This document shows, piece by piece, positions 1 to 13,000 of a stretch of 64,000 nt of DNA (the stretch's first letter is position 1; each line of letters starts with the position of its first letter). The stretch is from the NCBI GenBank assembly GCA_004026145.2, contig CP034995.1, forward strand, positions 4,265,013-4,329,012, given 5' to 3'. The position numbers and the translations under genes are program-made. The notes under the pieces are model-generated. The model ran no database searches. It was not told where the DNA came from and saw only the letters and a program-made list of their open reading frames with translations. Source of the stretch: Takifugu bimaculatus. Taxonomy: Eukaryota > Chordata > Actinopteri > Tetraodontiformes > Tetraodontidae.

Positions 1-74
1 GGAGGAGGAGGGGGGCTCCACGCCCGAATACACCAGCTGTGAAGACGTGGACATGGAGAGCGTGAGTGAGAAAG
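1..74 (+). CDS. rims1: rims1 exon block 1 (partial), linker before PDZ
   Basis: Reading from base 2 gives an acidic stretch followed by STPEYTSCEDVDMESVSEK, which matches the RIM1 linker upstream of the PDZ domain. The exon ends in phase 1 before the donor gtcagt. Its 5' end is cut by the window edge. Confidence 0.85.
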
Positions 75-1180
75 GTCAGTCTGTCGGCCGTGCTAACTGT
101 GCTAGCGTGCTAGGCTACGACTCTACATCTGAACTCCTGAGGTTGCTCTCATTCCTTTCTATAACTTTTAGATGCAGTTTAGATTCCTTCAACTCGTAAA
201 TGAGCAGCTGCACAAATCACAGAGCTCGTACACCCACTGTTAACGGCCTGACGACACAGAACTACTCCAGGTGCTCCTGGTTATCAGCCATAAAAGAGAG
301 AACTTTATTAGACTATTATGTCTTGCGTTATTTGGAAGCCATCACGCTATTTTTCATTGTGTGAACCTGTTTAAGTGACTGGATGAGGCTTCCACCCTGC
401 CCACGGTGCTTTACTATCCCCGTGTGTCATCGACACCGCTGCACTGTGGCTAAAGCTCGCTGTTCTCAGGACAGCTCTCATTTATTTGCAGAGTCCCTGT
501 GATTTGGGGCAGCAGATTTGTGGAATTAGGCCAGCGGTTCTCTCGCTATGTAACGTTTCCCAAACAGCCAGCTGCAGCAGCCCGTCAGCTCAAATCCAAC
601 CGGACAGTAGCTGCACTCTACTTATCGCCTGGGGTGTTTTGCGCATGCGACTGTGGGACGGTTGATGTAAGGGTGCGCTTTGAGTTTGAGTTCAAGAGGT
701 CGTCAGCGTTACCTGTGCACTGTTGTCATACCCTTGCCTACACCTGTAGGGGGGGTTTTTCTGATGTTTTCATCAAGAAAGATCACCCCTTTATGGATGC
801 ACATTAAATTAGAAAGATTATTTGCATTTACCTATAGATACTATTGAGTGAGATTATTCAAAGGTCAATTATATCTTTGCATTAGGAATATGTTTAAAGT
901 TTACATTGTTGTCTGTGAACAGGACAGCTGACTGATTGATTTTAATTGGGCAAATGTAAACGTAAAGGGGTGGTAAAAGGGTTTCAGCAGCCTAGTGTCC
1001 TGCCCTGGAACCGGGCCTTTGGCACAGGGACAGGCTCCAGGGAGGATTTAGCCTCGCCCATTAGTTATTAATTTTACATTTGAACTATTTAATATTTTTG
1101 GGCCATTTTTAGTTAAATTTACAGCTAAATTCTATGTGAAGCCTTAATGGAAACAGGGTTTTCAGTCCAAAATTGTTGTA

Positions 1181-1211
<31 letters not shown>

Positions 1212-4200
1212 TAGAGAGAGAGAGCAAGAGACATGTCCTTACATTAACTACTATGGGGTTCAACAAGGAATGAGCTTGAGTCTGCATTTTGTTCGTTACT
1301 GTTCTTACTTTTGTCTCAGCAAATTTCCTAAAGTCACTCTAAAGTGAGTCATGTCTGTGTGTGTGTCTGTCACAACAGACCTGTTTATCATGTGCACAGC
1401 CAGTTTTCATACAGGCCAGTCCTGTGGTCAGTTATTTCTGATTGATGGTTGGAATTGTGGGAAGTAAGCAGGTGCTATCAGATAGAGTGAAAACCAAGGC
1501 AACAGGGGGATGGAGGCTGAAACACCCACACTACATATGAAAAGCATGTCCACACTGATACAGAGATGAAGCTTTGAGGTAGTATCGGCTGGCTGAGCTG
1601 CACAGATTTTGTAATCTGTCCAGTTTCCTCTCGAACTGAAAACGCAGACTCAGCAGTTTTAAAGCGCGGAGTCAGGCAGTTTCTCACCGAGAATTGTCAG
1701 TGGACTCACCGGATAACATCAAAGGAGTCGCTCCTACTCAGGCCTTTTCCTCTGATCTCAATCACCTGTGGTTTTAATTGTCAAACACATGAAAACACAC
1801 ACACACACACACACATGCAAACCCAGTCGAAAATACCATTAATTCAGTTTAAGTGTGTGCACACTGCGCTTAGACTGTATGTGCTGCTGCATCCTACATG
1901 CTAACAATTAAGTGTTCCTCATCCCAAAACCCTATTTTTTCAACATATTTTTATGCTCTCTGAGTACTTTAACTAATTTCTGTAATAAAGGTTCATTCTG
2001 TGGGTCTGATGTTGCATCCTCACACACATGCACACACACACATGTCCAGTGGGGTTGGATTCACCAGACATGTCTCTAGGTGCCATCTAATGTGTTTCCC
2101 GCTCTGTCTCCATGCAGGTGACTGGGACTATCACTGTTTAGATCCTGCTGTTTGGCATGTAAGTGTCAGTTAAGTGTCAGGAAGCTGCTTCCTCCCTTAT
2201 TCACAGCGAGTCACATGACTTCCACTTCCTGCTTCCCTTTGTCACTGCAGCACCCAGTTTCGTGGCAGCCATCCAAAGAGGGCGACCACCTGATTGGACG
2301 CATCACACTGAGCAAGAGGTCAGCTGTGCCCCGCGAGGCCGGCTCACTCTTGGGCCTAAAAGTAAGCAGAGAACACTTCCCACTTCCTACTTCCCACTTC
2401 CCATACACACATATAATTATTTTTAATATACAATCAAAATGAAAGAAGATCCCATTCAACATGGTGGTTTCCACATCTCTTTGCAGGTGGTGGGGGGGAA
2501 GATGACAGAGACGGGGAGACTTGGGGCTTTCATTACTAAAGTCAAAAAGGGCAGCCTGGCCGACGTGGTGGGACACCTCCGAGCAGGTACAAATTGAACC
2601 TCTAATTTCTACATATTGATCTAAATTGACTTTCTGACGCTTGAACTGAAATGTGGTTTTGTCAGTGTTGAAGGGAATTTAAGATAAAAACTCGCCACCT
2701 ATGCCAAAATGTGTCCCTTTAATTGTTTCCCCTGTTGCAAAGGCAGCGATTTCAGTAGCAGCTATGTCGTCCAGCTCCAGGGCTAAATATGGAAACTTAA
2801 ATCTATCCAGCATGTCTTGGGTCAGCACGTGCTCCGAATACCTTTCCAGAAGACGCCCTAACCGAGTGCCCACACCACCTGATTGCTGCTCTTAGGCTCA
2901 GCCCAGCCTCCCTTTGGGGGGAAACTCATGTCCACATTTTGCATTTGAGTTCTAATTCTTTCAATTCAGGAGCTTAGGTGAGGGTGAGGGTTAGAAATGA
3001 CTTTGAGATCTTGACCTTTAAGGTCTGATCTGTCTCTACCATAAAAGCCTGTTGGGAAATCTGTGAGGGATCCACCTGTGGTGGTTGCTCTTCCAAACCA
3101 CAGGACGGCCAAGTGTGCCGTATTTTAGAGGAGCTGAACCGGGTCTGACATGGTTTGAAGGCCACCGCTTGATAAAGCTAGTGGGACTACAATAACACTT
3201 TGAATCAATCAATCAATCAATCAATTTTTATTTATATCGCGTCTTTTACAATCAAAATTGATTCTAGGTGCTTTCCAGAATCCCAGGGCCTGACCCCAAC
3301 AAGCAACAGTGGCAAGAAATAACTCTCCTTTAACAGGAAGAAACCTTGAGCAGGTCCAGGCTCATGTAGGGGGACCCTCCTGCTGATGGCCGGCTGGGTA
3401 GAGAGAGAGGAGAAGGGGGAGGACAGGTAGAGGAGAAGGGGGAGGACAGGTAGAGGAGAGGTAGAGGAAAAGAGGAAAGGAGAGAATAGGCATAGATCAT
3501 AGAGAATACATACAGAAATACATTATATTAAGTAAATTATGCCGCCGGTAGAGTCAAGCTGAGTAGGTCAGCGGGGTCAGAGATCAGTATGAAGGTGCCG
3601 ATATCTGTAGATGAATACAGAAGGAGGGGGAGAAGCAGAAAAACTACACAAGAAGTAACATCACTAGTGTACTTGATGAGGAGGAGAGGAGAGGAGAGGA
3701 GAGGAGAGCATTTCCGAGTGGGGTGACAGAGGCCTGTCAGGTGAAGGTCAAAGAGAAGCAGTCATCATCTATTTTTCTGATCTGTGAAACTACCTTTGAT
3801 ACCCAAGATCTACTTTTTTGATCACTGATTAAGTTGACTAATCAGTCTTCACGTTCTCCAACTACAACTCTTAAATTTAATGAAATGATCCCGTTAACAA
3901 GAATCCTGTTGGTTTCAGGGGACGAGGTTCTGCAATGGAACGGGAAATCATTGCCGGGAGCCACAAAAAAAGAAGTATACAACATTATTCTTGAATCCAA
4001 GCCTGAGCCACAGGTGGAACTAGTTGTTTCAAGGCCTATAGGGTAAGTATACACTTCAGTCATGCATTATTCTTTAAAAATCATTATTCTACTGACATTT
4101 CCGAACTACGGCTCATCGCCATACCTTACCGATCCAACCGAAACCGATACCGTGAACACCACAATGTCTGTGAAGCACTAGCTGTGAAGAGGTCACTGAT

Positions 4201-7015
4201 GCTCTTTTGCTTTTCACAGAGATATCCCAAGAATCCCAGAATCAACCCACCCTCCTCTGGAATCCAGTTAGTCCTCATGACTGAAACATTATTGAGATCT
4301 ATAGTTTAGTAATAGTTATAGTTTATCTTATGGTACTTTTGTATCAATGCATTATCTTCACCAGCTGGTTCCAGTTCTTTTGAGTCGCAGAAGATGGACC
4401 GTCCTTCGATATCTGTGATGTCTCCCACCAGCCCCGGTGCCCTTCGAGAGCTTCCTCTTTTACTTCCTGGACAACTTTCTGTGAGTGTTTGAGGTTGTTG
4501 GACTCCCTGAAATATGCGACACGTTTTTGATTGTTACCGAGGAAAGTCGGGCTTTTTATTACTGCAATACTGTTTTGTTGCGGTCCTCATGCACGTGCCC
4601 AATTATCTTAACAATACCTGAAAAAGGAAGTTGTTCCTGTCTTTGGTAAGGAACGGGGAAGCGACCCTATTGATGAGCAACTTGATGAGTTTCTATAACT
4701 TAATTACTTTGACTATTGGCTAAAGTCTTCCAACTTTCCATAGGTGAAGTTGTGGTATGACAAAGTGGGTCATCAACTCATAGTCAACGTCCTACAAGCC
4801 ATAGACCTGCCACCCCGACCTGATGGACGGCCTCGGAACCCCTATGTCAAGATGTACTTTCTGCCAGACCGAAGGTACAGTATGAATGTACTATGTATGT
4901 ATTTATATTTCCTTTCAACACACTATGGAATTATTTAAACCTGGTGCACCACATCACCCCTACTCAGAACGTGTTCCTGTTGTGCTCTCCGTGTGGTTGC
5001 ATCGTTTTTCTAGCGATAAGAGTAAAAGACGGACCAAAACAGTGAAGAAAAGCGCTGAGCCCAAGTGGAACCAAACTTTTATATATTCCCATGTTCACCG
5101 ACGGGACTTCAGAGAGCGCATGCTGGAGATCACGGTTTGGGACCAGCCCAGAGTCCAAGAGGAGGAGAGTGAATTCCTGGGCGAGGTCAGACACAGATCC
5201 TTTCTATATAAATACATAAAGGAGAATAAATCTCAATTAGATCCTGTACATGTCACTATTGTCACCTTCTACTTCTTAGTTTCCCAGGCTATCTCTCTGC
5301 GGGATTTCATTACATTATGTATATTATAAAATGCTACGTTTAAATGTCAACCTTAAGATTTTGATGTCACTTGTGTGTTGCTTTGACTCGTCGCTGTGTC
5401 CTTCCTCAGATCCTGATTGAGTTGGAGACGGCTCTGCTGGATGATATTCCTCATTGGTATAAACTCCAGACGCACGACGTGTCCTCCATACCGCTGCCCC
5501 AGCCGTCCCCCTACCTCCCACGCAGACATCTCCATAAGGACAGCCCCAGCAAGAAACTACAGAGTATGTGTATCATGCGTGTGTGCGTTTATACGTGTGC
5601 GTGAGATAGAGAGCGATTTATTCCCTGTTTACTTGTGTTATTGTCTGTTATCAATTCTTTGTGGAAATATTAACCTTTTCCTATCCTCCTGTATTTGTGT
5701 ACGTGTGTTTGTGCGTGTTAATGTGCGGGCGTGCGTGCACATGTGTAGGGTCTCATCGCATCATTGATACAGAGTTTGATGATGGTTTGATAAATGAAGG
5801 TGGGTGGGGGCCATGGTTTCTGAGCACCTGTGTGCTGTTAGCCTGTTAGTTAGCCTGTCCAGCACTGGTTGAGAGGGACCCTTTTGCATTTCTCCCCCAA
5901 ACTCCTCCATATTTTTCATTTCAACCCAGCAATTTGTCATAATATTATTCGTGGACTGCAAGTTAGCATCAGGGAATATCCTCCCCTCTGCTGGACTATA
6001 AGCTTTCCCACTAAAGCGCATGGTAGACTAGAATTGCACGGTCATTCCAGCCATTCCCAGCATGTCTCTGGTCCTAAATGAAAGCAAGTCACCTCACAAG
6101 TCGGTGAAACGAGTGTAAATCCCACCACAGCTCCTTTGTTTGAGGTATCATTTGGCTGAGTGAGGAGCGTTAAAATATTAAAACACACTGTCGATCTACA
6201 CAACCAACCCAGCGATGATACGTATATGGTACATAATTAGCAATCACCACTTCCCCTCGCAGTGATCCTGCTCCTCGCAGCATACTGCAGACTCCACTCA
6301 CCATTTTGTGCATGGGATGTTCTGCCAAAATGGTGTTTTTGTGTCGGCACATTTGGCCCCTTATCTGTCTACACAAAAACTGGATCAACCGTGTAATTAA
6401 AGTGTCTTTACAGACCAAGAACGGTGCATTTATTTGTGAAAACCTGAAGATAAAAATGACTGCACAACTGCACTTTATATTGCACAGCGTTATAAACTGA
6501 CGGATGCAAGCAGATTGTGGTTGAACTGATCTCAGGCACTTTCAAATATCTGCATTGCTGCATTAAATCGATCATAAGAATGGCACCAAATCATTTTGCT
6601 TCTTTATTTGTGTCTATTTTCTTAGAAACGTTTTTGTTTAAACTGTAGTGTAGCACCTTGCCCGCAAGGTATTGTGTTCTTAGTAAATACACACAGCCAA
6701 TCGCTTGGTGTGTGTATTGACTGTCATTTAATTTGTGCCCACACTCTTGTTTCTGCACTGCAAATAAAAAAAAAAAGTGTAAGTCTCTGGATGTTCTGCT
6801 TTTCACCTGTGTGCGCGGGTGCCCGTGCTGGATCTGTGTGTAGGTACGGAGCGTAATTCTAGGGAGAGGGATCGAGGCAGCACCCTGGCTGTACCGGAGC
6901 AGAAACGCGCCGCCCAGCATCGTTCCCGCTCGGTGTCTCCTCACAGAGAGGACTGCTGCAGGGCCCGGTCAAGACCTGCACACGTCCCCATGCAAAGGTC
7001 TGGATCGATCGATCG

Positions 7016-7098
<83 letters not shown>

Positions 7099-10000
7099 CA
7101 TCTATCCATCTATCCATCCATCCATCCATCCATCCATCCATCCATCCATCCATCCATCCAGAACATTTATAGACAGTTACACCAAGTGTTGACCTTATTG
7201 TAGCAGCCATGATGTGATCATTTCTCTGCTTTCATCAGGAGTCTGGACGAGATCCATCAGAACCGGCACCAGTCCAACTCTCCCTCCCACTATCATGACT
7301 CCCATTTAGAGCACCAGCGCTCTGGTGATTCAGACTACGAGTACTCCGAGGACAGGTAACCTGTGGGAGCTCAGGTTTAGGAGATTCTTTCATTGACAAA
7401 ATAGTTTTAAGGGAATCGGTTTTTAAATTCTTCTCTTGTGTGTTGGATTTGTTCCTCGTTGTCACGGCAACGGCAGTGAGGTCCTGGAAATGCACAGGTC
7501 CATCCGGGGCGGAAGTGCCGAGTGCCTGCACACAAACAGGTAAGCTAAAGCAAAACATTAGAGAAATGCATGGTATCAATATTTACTTCAACATTTATCC
7601 CAATATCAGACCTTTTTAATTATTCATTAAATCTTTAGACACTTTCAACTACTGTTCCCCAAACACGCGCACGGATATCTTTCGTGTTCAGCCTAAACCC
7701 TTGAATGTTTTTCCTCCTTTTTTCTTGCCTTACGTGTCCTCACATCACCAGAGGCACAGCTAGATACAGCAACACACTCCCCCCCAAAATGCCCCTGTTA
7801 GTAAATGGTATCCATAAAGATATTTACAGGTAAGTATGAAAACACTGTGTGGCAGTCCACCTTACCCCACACTCATTTCTAGTTACCGTGCTCTCCTAAC
7901 CAGATAAATGCCCATATAGCTCCTAAGATAATGTTGCCATTCCTGTTGCAAGCTTTGTCGTGCCAGTTGAATTCCAAGTTGCTGAGTCATCGTGCATTTA
8001 ATCTAAATCAAGGCTCTGTGATGTTGCTCTTCCCTCTGTATTGTCATCCCCTATCAGATCATGTGTTGGTCTTACATGTTGCAGACCATATTATTTCAGT
8101 ATTTAACCTAATTGTCTCCTTTATGTGGATCATAAAGGACTGCCTTTCATACATGAGGATATTGTTCCGTGGATTATTCCATTTTGGGATTTACTTCCTG
8201 CTGCCTTCCGATTTGGGTTCAATAAAGTTCCTTTATTTGATTCTTAAACTTTTGTTTTGCTGCTTTTGGGTCTAGTCTCAACCTGGCCAGACCAGGAACC
8301 TAGTGCACACTTCTCTTGCACAATACTGCTTCAAGGGGGTCGAGGAGGTTCTTCAGCAGCGGGTATTGCTGCGGCATATGATCGCTCTCTCTCATGGCTC
8401 GTGCACGGTCTGTTGAGGAGCTTGTTGCCGAGACATGGTAAATTGCAGCAGTGGTGGTGCTGTTGGCTGCTTTTGTTCCCTCATTTGAAATCAGCAGCCG
8501 CTCCTTCCTTGATGACCGGAGCAGCATTGCTGCTATACCTCCTTGGACTTTGTTACTGGTCTTCCTCCTTCCAGTGGCAACACCATTGTTTTGTCATTGG
8601 TGGACCATCTCAGTAAGGTGCCCCATGCTGTGCCCTTGCCCTAAGCTTCCCTCTGCAAAAGAGACTGCGCAGCTGCTCCTGTTTGAGATTTTTGGCCTCC
8701 ATGGCCTTATGGTGGCTGTGGTCTCCTACTGGGGTGCCTAGTTAGAGCCTGCTTGGGTCCATTGCTACTCTTGCCTCCCGAAATTGGCCCTTTCCAGTGT
8801 GCCTATGGCCATTCACCCCTTTTCCTGGCCTTAGAGAGAGAGTTTGATTTCCCTTCAGCTCGGGCCTTTTTCGGCCACTGTCTGCAAACCTGGACTCATG
8901 CTCACTCCTCCCTCCTTCACTCTACATGTCATATTTCAGCTCCCTCCTACTGAGCTTGACCAAAAGATGTGGGTCTCCATGTGGGACATTCCTCATCACA
9001 TGGAGTCTCAAAAATTAGCCAGCCTCTCCCTTGTGGCCCTATTGGAGGGAAGATTTAATGCAGTTGTCTGAGGATGAGGGTTCCCTCTTTTGGAACCCTG
9101 CTTGAAGAGATGAACAGTGTAGGAATCCAAAGGTGGGGACCTTTGGATTCCACACTGTTCATCTCCCCTGTGGGTTCCCCCCTTTAAACTCCCTCCATTC
9201 ACCCAGCTGAGGGTTTCTAGGGTGAACTCCTACATCCTCTTCCCACCTGTTTAGGTGTCTTTAAGGATGTCAGGAGCCATCCCTTGAGAGACTGTGATCG
9301 ACCCTGCCTGTTTTCGACCTGCCCGTCTTGCCTCTGTCCCAGTAAACCACCTTGTTTTCTATCCGAGCTTGTCTCTGCCTGGATTTTGTCTGCCTGATTT
9401 CAATGATCTCAGATCTTTTGTCTTTGTGGATTATAAAGGGCTGGTTTACACACCCAGGGAATTATTCTGTGGATTATTTTGCTGTTGGGATTTACATCCT
9501 GCTGTTTCTGTTCCAATTTCTGTTCAATAAAGCTACGGTAGTTTTTTTTTCAATTCGACTTTTTGTGCATTCGGGTCCTGTCAACTATTATTTTTGTTTT
9601 ATTGCTACCCCTGAAATCCACAGAAGAGAAGAAAACAGTTGTTTCAAGAGCATTACAGGATGTGTAAGCTCCTTGATTTTGGAATGGTCTGCAAAATGTA
9701 AGCGTGTTTGTAAGTGTGCTTCAATTAATTAATGTGTGTTCATCAGCCAAAATGCTCTACTTTTTGTTCATGTGCTACTCTCGTTCTTTCCTTTTTCTTT
9801 TAACTCTAAGTGATGCTTGATGTGACGCTGCTTTTCTGCATTTTTGTACTTATTCTTTTCACTCCAATCGTTACATTACAAAGATCTACAGTTGCAGTTT
9901 GATTCACCACACGCTGGATTAGTGACATCACATCTGTAGATCGTGTTACATAATAAACATCACATTTAATCTCCCCATACACAGTCTGTGCGTAAAGATG

Positions 10001-13000
10001 GACGGACAGTCTCACATAATGGAGAGAGGATGTTTCTCACGTGGCAATTTGGTATAAAGTGCATTTACGAGTCAACCACTTGTTTAAAGTTATTTAATCT
10101 CAGGTTGTTTAAGAGCAATGATGCAAAGTAATGGAGTACTGTTTATTCCATTACTTTTACATTTTTTCAGCTAAATGTGCCCCCACACATTAACACATCC
10201 CACACCTAATTCATTTTTCATTTTAGTAAGAAAATTAGAAAAAAACACACTTAAAGCATCCATGGAAATTTTCCATTCCGCCATTTTGCTGTCTGCTAAT
10301 TTCTATCAGTTGCATGTGTCAATCTTTTCTTCCTTTGCCTCTCTGTGCCTGTGGGTCTTTGGCCTGCAGCTCCACCCTCCCTGCATGTCTAAAGAGCAAA
10401 CCAGCCCCGAGGCAGGAAGGGGGCAGCAGCGAGCCTCGTAGCATTCTTACACACCGTGTGCTCAGGTTTACTGATGAGGTCCCTGTTAGGTAAGAATACA
10501 TCCGCCCATGTCTCCCCTCCACCCACAACCTTTTTTATTTCATCTTTTTGTTTGTCTGGCAAAGTAATGCCGAAGCTTCCTGCTGGAGAAGAAATGAAAT
10601 ATTCCTCGTATTTATCCCTGTGGGTTTTTCTGACCTGCCAGCATCATGTGTGGTGTGGTGCCTGTACTGAGCTGGTGTCCACAGCGCTTTGATGTGTCAA
10701 AGGTGCAGCTGTGAGTGCAGAGTCATCAGTTCCTGTCTCCCACTTTGACCCGGTTCCCATGACAACACAACAAGCAGTGGCCACAAGAAATACCTGACTC
10801 AAAATGGCTAATTAGAGTTACTGTTACCGTCTGAGGGTTGTTGATTTATCTCTCTGCCTCTATTTCCCTTTTTTTTTAAAAATTGACCTTTTCTATTCCT
10901 CTTTTTCCCTCTTTTACCTGCTTCCTGTCGTGTTTTGGATGGCAGTAGCGACCTGCAGCCATCTTTGGACAGAGTGAGGAGTGCGAGCACCACTTGTCTG
11001 AGACCAGAACCTAACTTTCACTTCCTCGACAGAGACAGGTATGAACTCCTTCTTTTGAAATGGACTATTCTACAAGAGCGCGTGTCTCTTCCCCACTGCT
11101 CCACCTGCTCTCTCTGCTGAGTGATTCTCATCCCTCTCTCTTTCTCTTGAAATATCCTATTGCTGTTTGTTGTTTTTATCAGCCACAAAAACCAAACCCG
11201 ACTCTAATGAAAAAAAAAAGAAGCAGCATAGCATTTCAAGCAATCAATCAGACTTTAAAGAAGGCAGTAAAAACAGCCTGGTGGTGAGATCAGTATCATC
11301 TTATTATCCTATTATAATCACTCATTACTGTCGATCAAGCTTCTGTTTATATATAAACTGTTTGGTATGGAATTGGGTTTCATGATTTATTTTCAAGCTC
11401 ATTTTGTGGGCATTGACAGTAAATATTATCCTTTATTTGCTTTGTGACATTAAACAAGTTCTGACACAAAAACACAAAGGGAACAATGTTCTGTTTTCAG
11501 ATTTACAGTCATCATGAGGCTAAGCTGGAGGGTTCCACGAGTCTTTTTCTGTTGTAATTCTACTGGCTACTGGCAGCTGATCAAACCTGAATCAACGAGA
11601 CAGTTGCAAAACCTCAAGTCAGATGGGAGTTTTTACGTTGTTTTTACCGCAGAGATTTCCAGTGATTATGGTTGGAGGGGCAGCAGCTCTCTTTGGAGTT
11701 TTCCAGGGTCAATGTGAGGAGATAAAGCGCCGGTGTGCTTGTGAAGCCGATCCAGTAAAAACATTTTGCATATTTCCCAGGATTGCAGCTTGTCTCAGCA
11801 GACCGTGTAACGCAGCTCCTGAGGCAGGAGGTGTCTGCTTTTGTCCCACAGAGGACCGTTACACTTTGGATCACAGCTACACTGTAAAAGCCTTCTCATA
11901 TTGGCCAAAAAACCCTGGTCTTGGCCCTGACCAAGACCAGTGAGGCCCCAGGACCTGATGGAGTCTTAGCCACCTGCCTGAAAGCTTCTACTGACACTCA
12001 GCTTTGATTGGACCATTACTGGACCCCCTGCAGTTCGCTCTCCGAGCAAACGGGGCTGTCCAGGACGGTGTGATCACAGGGTTGCATTACATTCTCACCC
12101 AGCTCTACCGTGCCTCCCCCCGACCTGTCAGTGGATGACTTACTTCCCAGTCAGCATTGGTGTGTCCTCTCTCGTCTGCTCTTCTCCCTGTACACCACCT
12201 GTCAAACTCAGTCCTCAAGGGCCTACGATCCTGCCGGGTTTTCTGTCCTACCAGGCTGAAAATGCATTCAGTGGGATAGAAAACCCGGCAGGATCGTAGC
12301 CCTTGAGGACTGAGTTTGACATGCCTGCAGTCGCCTGATTCTCAGGTGACCCTTGATGGCGGACTGACTAATCTGTCCTCTGCCAGTTCAGGGTCAGGAA
12401 GAGGGCCGGTACCGTCTCTGCAGACCCTTCGATCCCCAGACACCAACTGTTTCCTCCCTTTATGTGCACGCATATCCATCTAAAACTTGTTTTTGCCTTA
12501 ATTGTGAGGTTTTACATTTTCGTTTCTTTTTATTTGATAATGCCAGTCGTATCCAGCCCACCTCTATCCTGAGGGGCAGTAGGGGAAGAGGTGGCCCTCT
12601 GAGGCCCTTTGGCCAGACAGCTCTGGTTGGGTCCTGCCCAAACTCTCCACGGCTAGACAGGTGCATGCTACAGCCAGCCCTACTGTTCCCTCCTGTGTAT
12701 TTCCTGGTCCTCTGTTCCTTTAAGTGTGTTAAATGGAAAGAACAAGTCAAAAATGATGCTACATACATTTACTTTTCTCCAGAGTTGACGTTCATGTGAT
12801 ATATGTTGTGTAAATCTGCAGATATTTAAGTTTGTGATATCAACATATATGGAATTACTACCGATTTCACACTCCCACACTTCCTCCCCTTCCTCCTTTT
12901 TAACTTGACATTGCACCAATATATGATTCTGAGATCATTTTTGTGCTTTTCTTTTTTCTACATATAGTAATGTTTTATTAAATTGCTCTGTCTCTTAGAG

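Larger units (their letters stand above)
7932..9585 (+). mobile_element. Degenerate Ty3/gypsy LTR retrotransposon with internal deletion
   Basis: Two diverged repeats, about 7932-8280 and 9268-9585, share a colinear core: gtggat..ataaagg, then gtggattatt, gggatttac.tcctgctg, and ttcaataaag. They are read as 5' and 3' LTRs. The second starts TGTCAGGAG. Between them, on the + strand, is a short gag-like start followed directly by integrase: FVTGLPPSSGNT, SLVDHLSKVPHAVPLP, KLPSAKETAQLLLF, then PFQCAYGHSPLF, with at least three frameshifts. Protease, reverse transcriptase and RNase H are absent. It lies sense to rims1 in the intron between blocks 15 and 16. LTR ends are approximate. Confidence 0.8.
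11039..12998 (+). other. rims1 intron after block 16
   Basis: It holds a non-LTR retrotransposon fragment (11915-12455) interrupted by a palindromic MITE (12199-12322). The remainder has no recognisable feature. Confidence 0.7.

Noticed and set aside
6819..7172. 117-codon frame running through rims1 block 12 into the tetranucleotide repeat
   Set aside because: The SIYL and SIHP repeats are read-through of the microsatellite; the first part is block 12 in its own coding frame extended past the donor.
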